NCBI RefSeq assembly: GCF_010731595.1
Contig: NZ_AP022582.1
Span: 2,728,001 to 2,792,000, forward strand
Length of the DNA stretch: 64,000 bases
Direction of reading: 5' to 3'
DNA from: Mycobacterium seoulense
GTDB taxonomy: Bacteria; Actinomycetota; Actinomycetes; Mycobacteriales; Mycobacteriaceae
The notes under the pieces were generated by a model, which worked only from the letters and a program-made list of their open reading frames with translations, was not told the origin of the DNA and did no database searches. The position numbers and the translations under genes are program-made. Of the stretch, positions 58,991 to 64,000 are shown one piece after another (the stretch's first letter is position 1; every line of letters begins with the position of its first letter).

Positions 58991-59383
58991 CTACGGACGC
59001 TTGCGCTGCTCACGGGCATCGCGGTCAGCAAAACGGTCCGCCCGGCCGGTCGCGTCGTCGGGCGAATCGTAGGGAATCTCGGCGAGCATCCCGAGCAGCG
59101 TGCTCGGGATACGAATCGGGTGCGAGTCGCGCAGCGCCGCCCGGGCCCGGCTCTGATCGTCGACCTCGGCCGCGCACTGCGGGCACAGCGACAGGTGATG
59201 CGCCGCACGCAGGTGCGCGTTCATGCGCAGCTCACCGTCGACGAAGGCCGCGATGGCCTCGACGGAAAGGTGCTCGGTGGAGCCGAACTGGCGCGGCGCG
59301 CCGACGGGCGCATCGCTCTGAGAGGCGAACTGAGCGGGAAGCCAGGAGAACGCACGTCGGAAGACATGTCCTCGATCGGCCAT
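58991..59383 (-). CDS. rseA: Anti-sigma-E factor RseA
   Basis: A 130-residue zinc-associated anti-sigma factor. The ZAS motif is visible as His-x3-Cys-x2-Cys in AAHHLSLCPQCAAEV near residue 67, with HLSVEAIAAFVDGELRMNAH before it. The N-terminal part (GHVFRRAFSWLPAQFASQSD) is nearly identical to M. tuberculosis RseA (Rv1222). It holds SigE inactive in the cytoplasm until redox stress or PknB phosphorylation and ClpC1P2 proteolysis release it. It follows sigE by 135 nt. The C-terminus is shorter than in M. tuberculosis (154). Confidence 0.93.
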   Translation of the reverse strand: MADRGHVFRRAFSWLPAQFASQSDAPVGAPRQFGSTEHLSVEAIAAFVDGELRMNAHLRAAHHLSLCPQCAAEVDDQSRARAALRDSHPIRIPSTLLGMLAEIPYDSPDDATGRADRFADRDAREQRKRP

Positions 59384-59518
59384 GACCGGGTCCTTTCGTT
59401 GCGCCTACCCCTCGAATGTAGCGCGAGGCAGTGCGCAATACCGCGTCTACAGACGGCAAAGCCGCTGGCTCATCGCGGGCCGCGAACCCGGCTGCGGTGG
59501 TGCGAGCGCTCGCCGCGC

Positions 59519-60286
59519 CTACGCCGACTGGGCGTGCAGCAGGTCCCGGCCGGGCCCCAATTCGGGATGCGCGGCCAGGTAGTCGCGCAGCGCCTGACGT
59601 CCACGGTGAATACGGCTGCGCACCGTTCCCAGCTTCACGCCCAGCGTCGCGCCGATCTCCTCGTACGACAGACCCTCGATGTCACACAGCACGACCGCGG
59701 CGCGGAACTCCGGCGGCAGCGAATCCAACGCCGCCTGCAGATCGGGCCCGAGCCGCGAATCGTGGTAGATCTCTTCGGGATTGGGCTCGTCGGCGGGCAC
59801 CCGCTCGTAGTCCTCCGGCAGCGCCTCCATCCGGATGCGGGCGCGACGGCGCACCATGTCCAGGAACAGGTTGGTGGTGATGCGGTGCAGCCAGCCTTCG
59901 AACGTTCCCGGCTGGTAGTTCTGCACCGACCGGAAAACCCGGATGAACGTTTCCTGGGTCAGGTCCTCGGCGTCCTGTTGATTACCGGAGAGGCGGTAGG
60001 CCAGCCGGTACACCCGGTCGGCGTGCTGACGCACCAGCTCGTCCCACGAGGGCATCGTGGACTTGTCCCCAGTCGCGTCGAATACCGCCGTGCCCTGCAG
60101 CCCGTCGGCCGGCTCCACCCACTCGTCGGTGGGGCAGTCCTGGGCGTGCGACATGCTGGTCGGGCCCAAAAGAGTGGTGATGATCAGATCCTCCGAATCC
60201 GTCCTGCCAAAAAGCGACAAGTCGTCGCCGACGGCAACACGTGGCCGCCAGTCCGTATTCCCCTGCCTACCCGCTCCGCGATCCAT
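59519..60286 (-). CDS. sigE: ECF sigma factor SigE
   Basis: A 255-residue extracytoplasmic-function sigma factor. Region 2 has [20 protein letters not shown] and [20 protein letters not shown]; region 4 has [20 protein letters not shown] and [21 protein letters not shown] non-conserved N-terminal extension of about 80 residues is typical of mycobacterial SigE, and internal starts are used in M. tuberculosis. It directs envelope, detergent and heat stress genes including htrA. ATG 60286 was chosen; an MprA-like box lies about 50 nt upstream. The C-terminal tail after AAHPELG differs from M. tuberculosis. Confidence 0.93.
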   Translation of the reverse strand: MDRGAGRQGNTDWRPRVAVGDDLSLFGRTDSEDLIITTLLGPTSMSHAQDCPTDEWVEPADGLQGTAVFDATGDKSTMPSWDELVRQHADRVYRLAYRLSGNQQDAEDLTQETFIRVFRSVQNYQPGTFEGWLHRITTNLFLDMVRRRARIRMEALPEDYERVPADEPNPEEIYHDSRLGPDLQAALDSLPPEFRAAVVLCDIEGLSYEEIGATLGVKLGTVRSRIHRGRQALRDYLAAHPELGPGRDLLHAQSA

Positions 60287-60330
60287 AGGGACACCGTCGC
60301 GTATCGGCGTATGTGCGATATATGAACAAT

Positions 60331-60347
60331 CTGAGCTCAGGCTGAGA
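60331..60347 (-). promoter_or_regulatory. MprA-box-like direct repeat upstream of sigE
   Basis: On the minus strand TCTCAG (60347-60342) and GCTCAG (60336-60331) form a direct repeat with a 5-bp gap, the layout of MprA boxes. MprA controls sigE in M. tuberculosis. Confidence 0.4.
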
Positions 60348-60476
60348 AACCGGATCGTTACCATCGCTGTGCTGGACATATCCGCAGCCGGGTGAAGTTA
60401 AACGCAGCGGCGTCGCCGGGCGTGTCGTGAGGCTGCAGCTTAGGCGCGCCACGCGGGGGTGTGCAACGAAGTGGAA

Positions 60477-60482
60477 TACGCT
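60477..60482 (+). promoter_or_regulatory. -10 element predicting a leaderless methyltransferase mRNA
   Basis: TACGCT, then 6 nt, then ATG 60489. Confidence 0.45.
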
Positions 60483-60488
60483 GCGGGC

Positions 60489-61157
60489 ATGGACGGCACC
60501 GACGCAGAAACCCCCGGCCCGCCGGCGCCAAGTCGAGCCGAATCCCTCTTCGCGCACGCCGAGGCGTCGATCTCAGAGGACGCGCTGCTGGCGGCCGCTC
60601 GCGAGCGTGCGATGGACATCGGCGCAGGGGCGGTGACACCTGCGGTGGGTGCGCTGCTGAGCCTGCTGACGAAGCTCAGCGGCGGCAAGGCCGTCGCCGA
60701 GGTGGGTACCGGCGCCGGGGTCAGCGGGCTATGGCTGTTGTCCGGCATGAGCGACGACGGCGTCTTGACGACGATCGACATCGAGCCGGAGTATCTGCGG
60801 CTCGCCAAGCAGGCGTTCTCCGAAGCCGGGATCGGGCCGTCGCGCACCCGGCTGATCAGCGGCCGGGCCCAAGAGGTCCTCACCCGGCTCGCCGACGCGT
60901 CCTACGACCTCGTGTTCGTCGACGCCGACCCCGTTGACCAGCCCAACTACGTCGTGGAGGGCGTGCGGCTGCTGCGGCCCGGCGGCGTCATCGTGGTGCA
61001 CCGGGCCGCCCTCGGCGGCCGCGCCGGTGACCCCGCCGCCCGCGACGCGGAGGTGGTCGCGGTGCGGGAGGCGGCGCGACTCATCGCCGAGGACGAGCGG
61101 CTCACCCCGGCGCTGGTGCCGCTCGGCGACGGCATTTTGGCCGCCGTCCGCGACTAG
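60489..61157 (+). CDS. SAM-dependent O-methyltransferase (Rv1220c-like)
   Basis: A 222-residue class I methyltransferase of the COMT-like O-methyltransferase family 3. The SAM loop is [20 protein letters not shown] near residue 68, with the acidic [18 protein letters not shown] next, [16 protein letters not shown] (metal/catalytic Asp) and [13 protein letters not shown]. The substrate is unknown; the family methylates catechol-like hydroxyls. ATG 60489 follows a -10 hexamer by 6 nt; an in-frame ATG at 60459 lies upstream of that hexamer. It is diverged from sigE, and array E begins just after its stop. Confidence 0.9.
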   Translation: MDGTDAETPGPPAPSRAESLFAHAEASISEDALLAAARERAMDIGAGAVTPAVGALLSLLTKLSGGKAVAEVGTGAGVSGLWLLSGMSDDGVLTTIDIEPEYLRLAKQAFSEAGIGPSRTRLISGRAQEVLTRLADASYDLVFVDADPVDQPNYVVEGVRLLRPGGVIVVHRAALGGRAGDPAARDAEVVAVREAARLIAEDERLTPALVPLGDGILAAVRD

Positions 61158-61158
61158 T

Positions 61159-61322
61159 TCGGACTGGCGGCGACCCGCCGCGCCCGGCCCCGCCGCGCTT
61201 GCGATCGCCGCTGGATCGGACTGGCGGCGACCCGCCGCGCCCGGCCCCGCCGCGCTTGCGATCGCCGCTGGATCGGACTGGCGGCGACCCGCCGCGCCCG
61301 GCCCCGCCGCGCTTGCGATCGC
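61159..61322. repeat. Tandem array E: two 57-bp units plus a 50-bp third
   Basis: Units begin with TCGGACTGG at 61159, 61216 and 61273; the third ends with GATCGC at 61322. The repeats are identical. The core is reverse-oriented like array D (GCGCTTGCGATCGCC at the end). The array starts 2 nt after the methyltransferase stop and ends 31 bp before the raaS-like promoter. Confidence 0.95.
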
Positions 61323-61352
61323 ACCTTTATGAATTCTTGACGCCGCACCTCC

Positions 61353-61398
61353 TTGACTCGCGATTGAACATGCGTTTAGCGTTCTGAACATGCGTTCA
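61353..61398 (+). promoter_or_regulatory. Leaderless promoter with two TetR operators
   Basis: TTGACT (61353-61358), 18 bp, TAGCGT (61377-61382), 7 nt, ATG 61390. Two operator-like copies TGAAC-ATGC-GTTYA lie at 61365-61378 and 61385-61398, exactly 20 bp apart; the first meets the -10 and the second contains the start codon. Confidence 0.7.
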
Positions 61399-62040
61399 GC
61401 CGACCTGACCGCCGCCGCCCGGATCCGGGACGCGGCCATCGAGCAGTTCGGCGAGCAGGGGTTCGGCGTGGGACTGCGCGCGATCGCCGAAGCGGCGGGG
61501 GTGAGCGCCGCGCTGGTGATCCACCACTTCGGCTCCAAGGACGGCCTGCGCAAGGCGTGTGACGACTACATCGCCGAAGAGATCCGCACCAGTAAGTCCG
61601 AGGCGCTCAAGTCGAATGACCCCGCCACCTGGTTCGCGCAGATGGCCGAGATCGAGTCGTACGCGCCGATGATGGCCTACCTGGTTCGCAGCATGCAGAC
61701 CGGCGGTGATCTGGCGAACATGTTGTGGCGCAGGATGATCGATAACGCCGAGGATTACCTGGACGAGGGTGTGCGCGCCGGCACGATAAAACCGAGTCAG
61801 GACCCGCACGCCCGGGCCCGGTATTTGGGCATCACCGGCGGTGGCGGCTTTCTGCTCTATCTGCAGATGCACGACACGCCAACGGATATCCGGGCGGTCC
61901 TGCGCGATTACGCCCGCGAGATGGTGCTGCCCGCGCTGGAGATCTACACCGAAGGACTGCTGGTCGACCGCACCATGTACGACGCATTCGTGGCCGCAGA
62001 AGGTGCCGCAGATGATCAAGGAGAAACCCATGCCAGTTGA
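61390..62040 (+). CDS. raaS: TetR-family repressor RaaS-like (Rv1219c-like)
   Basis: A 216-residue TetR regulator. The helix-turn-helix spans about residues 25-50 ([20 protein letters not shown], then [13 protein letters not shown]). The ligand domain matches the M. tuberculosis RaaS family, which represses the adjacent ABC efflux genes and itself. The promoter is leaderless and carries two operator-like sites, one spanning this start codon, so repression would block both transcription and the translation start. It overlaps the ABC ATPase gene by 11 nt. Confidence 0.88.
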   Translation: MRSADLTAAARIRDAAIEQFGEQGFGVGLRAIAEAAGVSAALVIHHFGSKDGLRKACDDYIAEEIRTSKSEALKSNDPATWFAQMAEIESYAPMMAYLVRSMQTGGDLANMLWRRMIDNAEDYLDEGVRAGTIKPSQDPHARARYLGITGGGGFLLYLQMHDTPTDIRAVLRDYAREMVLPALEIYTEGLLVDRTMYDAFVAAEGAADDQGETHAS

Positions 62041-62944
62041 CAGTGCCGCGCCCATCGAAATCCGCGGCTTGACAAAGAACTTCGGTGCGGTCCGTGCGCT
62101 GGACGGTCTCGACCTCACCGTGCGCGAAGGTGAAGTGCACGGCTTCCTCGGCCCCAACGGCGCGGGGAAGTCGACGACCATCCGCATCCTGCTGGGCCTG
62201 GTCAAGTCGGACGGCGGCAGCGTGCGGTTATTGGGCGGCGACCCGTGGACCGACGCGGTGGAATTACACCGCCAGATCGCCTACGTGCCAGGAGATGTCA
62301 CACTATGGCCGACGCTGACCGGCGGCGAGACCATCGACATGTTGGCCCGCATGCGCGGTGGCATCGACCTACGGCGTCGCGCCGAGCTGATCGAGCGCTT
62401 CGACCTCGACCCGCACAAAAAGGCGCGGACCTACTCCAAGGGCAACCGGCAGAAAGTCTCCCTGATCTCCGCCTTCTCGTCGCAGGCCCGCCTACTGCTC
62501 TTAGACGAGCCCAGTAGCGGCCTGGACCCGTTGATGGAGAACGTCTTTCAGCAGTGTGTCGCCGAGGCGCGCGACCGGGGGGCGACGGTCTTGTTGTCCA
62601 GTCACATCCTGGCCGAGACCGAAGCGCTGTGCGAAAGGGTGACCATCATAAGGGCCGGCAAGACCGTCGAGAGCGGTTCGCTGAGCTCGATGCGGCATCT
62701 CAGCCGCACCTCGATCAAGGCCGAAATGACCGGCGACCCCGGCGATCTCACCCGGATCAAGGGCGTGGAGGACGTCAGCGTGGAGGGCAACACCGTGCGC
62801 GCCCAGGTCGACGGCGAAAGCCTCGGGGAACTGATCCGGGCCCTCGGCGACGCCGGCGTGCGCAGCCTCGTCAGCCAGCCCCCGACGCTCGAGGAACTCT
62901 TCCTCCGCCACTACGACACGACGGAGAAGGTGTCGGCATCATGA
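62030..62944 (+). CDS. ABC efflux ATPase (Rv1218c-like)
   Basis: A 304-residue ABC ATPase. It has Walker [21 protein letters not shown] near residue 42, Q-loop [18 protein letters not shown], signature [15 protein letters not shown] (SKGNRQ, a family-typical variant of LSGGQ), Walker [14 protein letters not shown] and switch His [11 protein letters not shown]-terminal extension (about 225-300) is of the drug-exporter type. With the next gene it forms a multidrug exporter known in M. tuberculosis as Rv1218c-Rv1217c. RBS AAGGAG lies 6 nt before ATG; the start overlaps the repressor gene. Confidence 0.92.
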   Translation: MPVDSAAPIEIRGLTKNFGAVRALDGLDLTVREGEVHGFLGPNGAGKSTTIRILLGLVKSDGGSVRLLGGDPWTDAVELHRQIAYVPGDVTLWPTLTGGETIDMLARMRGGIDLRRRAELIERFDLDPHKKARTYSKGNRQKVSLISAFSSQARLLLLDEPSSGLDPLMENVFQQCVAEARDRGATVLLSSHILAETEALCERVTIIRAGKTVESGSLSSMRHLSRTSIKAEMTGDPGDLTRIKGVEDVSVEGNTVRAQVDGESLGELIRALGDAGVRSLVSQPPTLEELFLRHYDTTEKVSAS

Positions 62945-64000
62945 GCACCGCAACCTTGGACCGGTCACACCGCCCGGCCCATCCCGCGCCGCCCCGCCGG
63001 CCGAACTTCGCGGGAACGCTCGCGATGTTGCGGCTCTACCTGCGCCGCGACCGGATCTCGTTGCCGCTGTGGGTGTTACTGCTGTCGGTGCCGCTGGCAA
63101 CGGTGTACGTCGGCAGCATCGAAAAGGTCTACCCCACGCAGGCCGCCCGCGCCGGGTTCGCCGCCTCCATCATGGCGAGCCCCGCGCAGCGCGCGCTCTA
63201 CGGGCAGGTCTACAACGACAGCCTTGGGGCCGTTGGCATTTGGAAAGCCGGGATGTTCCACTTGCTGATATCGGTCGCCGTCATCCTGACCGTCATCCGC
63301 CACACCCGCGCTGACGAGGAGGCCGGGCGGACCGAACTCCTGGATTCGACGGCGGTCGGTCGCTACGCCAGCCTCAGCGCCGCGCTGCTGTTGTCCTTCG
63401 GTGCCAGCATCGCTACCGGCGTGATCGGTGCGGCGGGACTGCTCACCACCGACGTCGCCCCGGGCGGGTCGCTCGCCTTCGGCGCCGCGCTCGCCTGCTC
63501 CGGCCTGGTGTTCACCGCCGTCGCCGCGGTGACCGCGCAGTTGTCGCCGAGCGCACGATCCGCCCGCGGTGCCGCATTCGCGGTCCTGGCGGCCGCGTTC
63601 ACGCTGCGCGCCCTCGGTGACGCCGGTTCCGGCGCGCTGTCGTGGCTCTCGCCGCTGGGGTGGTCGCTGCAAGTCCGGCCCTACGCGGGTGACCACTGGG
63701 CGGTCCTGGCGCTGCATCTGGCGACGACCGTCGCGCTCACCGCGGTGGCGTATCGGCTGCTCGCCGGCCGCGACGTCGGCGCCGGGCTCTTCGCCGAACG
63801 CCCCGGTCCGGGCTCCGCCGCGCCGGCGCTGGGCCACGTGTTCGGGCTGGCGTGGCGGTTGGATCGCGGCGCCCTCCTGCTGTGGACGGTGGGGCTCTGC
63901 CTCTATGGCGTTCTGATGGGCAGCGTGGTGCACGGCATCGGCGACGAGCTCGGCAACAGCAACGCCGCGCGCGACATCGTCGTCCGGATGGGCGGCACCA
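62941..64000 (+). CDS. ABC efflux permease (Rv1217c-like), truncated by window end
   Basis: The first 353 residues are present; the M. tuberculosis homologue is about 548 residues, so the 3' part lies beyond base 64000. A Pro/His-rich N-terminus precedes membrane segments of the ABC-2 type exporter: [20 protein letters not shown] near residue 35, [40 protein letters not shown] and others. [20 protein letters not shown] is a conserved cytosolic loop near 120-140. ATG 62941 overlaps the ATPase stop by ATGA. It forms the drug-exporting channel with the ATPase. Confidence 0.92.
   Translation, partial: MSTATLDRSHRPAHPAPPRRPNFAGTLAMLRLYLRRDRISLPLWVLLLSVPLATVYVGSIEKVYPTQAARAGFAASIMASPAQRALYGQVYNDSLGAVGIWKAGMFHLLISVAVILTVIRHTRADEEAGRTELLDSTAVGRYASLSAALLLSFGASIATGVIGAAGLLTTDVAPGGSLAFGAALACSGLVFTAVAAVTAQLSPSARSARGAAFAVLAAAFTLRALGDAGSGALSWLSPLGWSLQVRPYAGDHWAVLALHLATTVALTAVAYRLLAGRDVGAGLFAERPGPGSAAPALGHVFGLAWRLDRGALLLWTVGLCLYGVLMGSVVHGIGDELGNSNAARDIVVRMGGT

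Overview
The window is high-GC actinobacterial chromosome from a slow-growing Mycobacterium. Gene content and order run almost collinearly through the block known in M. tuberculosis as Rv1273c to Rv1217c, read in the opposite direction. Several features point to a relative of the M. avium complex rather than M. tuberculosis itself: 54-58 bp tandem repeats, no PE_PGRS gene or toxin-antitoxin genes at the expected places, and extra genes (C39-like peptidase, hypoxanthine-DNA glycosylase type enzyme, large c-di-GMP protein, luciferase-like oxidoreductase, SHOCT protein, short malic enzyme, SUFU-domain protein, duplicated SDR). Orthology statements come from recalled family knowledge; no search was run.

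Layout. 0-8 kb: a heterodimeric ABC exporter, a secreted C39-like peptidase, and the EmbR/PknH regulator-kinase pair. 8-10.2 kb: an AbmR-like protein, a probable Mcr11-like small RNA with a strong promoter, a pH-sensing type class III adenylyl cyclase, and a 54-bp tandem repeat array. 10.2-25.3 kb: DNA repair and redox genes (glycosylase, amidase, HIT, Ddn-like, GGDEF-EAL, LLM oxidoreductase, FAD monooxygenase, udgB), the Tap efflux pump, a SHOCT protein, a glycolate-oxidase-like flavoprotein, and cyp130 with its TetR neighbour. 25.5-35.7 kb: acyltransferase, deaD, a second repeat array, lprE, a giant nuclease-helicase, an MFS exporter and a membrane protein. 35.7-45.8 kb: central metabolism (kgd, malic enzyme, mdh), two tandem SDR genes, lpqZ and corA. 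45.8-51.3 kb: the LpqY-SugABC trehalose importer with a SUFU gene coupled to its end. 51.3-57.3 kb: small membrane proteins, an MgtE/CBS-like protein, a lytic transglycosylase-like protein, mrp and tatB. 57.3-60.3 kb: the envelope-stress module htrA, rseA, sigE. 60.4-64 kb: an O-methyltransferase and an autoregulated TetR-ABC efflux operon that runs off the right edge.

Two results stand out. First, five intergenic tandem arrays with different linkers share one core of about 42 bp. The core folds as an 8-9 bp outer stem plus an inner hairpin, and at three outer-stem positions base changes between loci are compensated. Second, between the adenylyl cyclase and the AbmR-like gene a near-consensus promoter precedes a roughly 110-nt segment closed by a 15-bp terminal helix, the arrangement expected for Mcr11. 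Many genes have a TANNNT hexamer 5-8 nt before the start codon, indicating widespread leaderless transcription, and most operon joints overlap by four bases (ATGA or GTGA).
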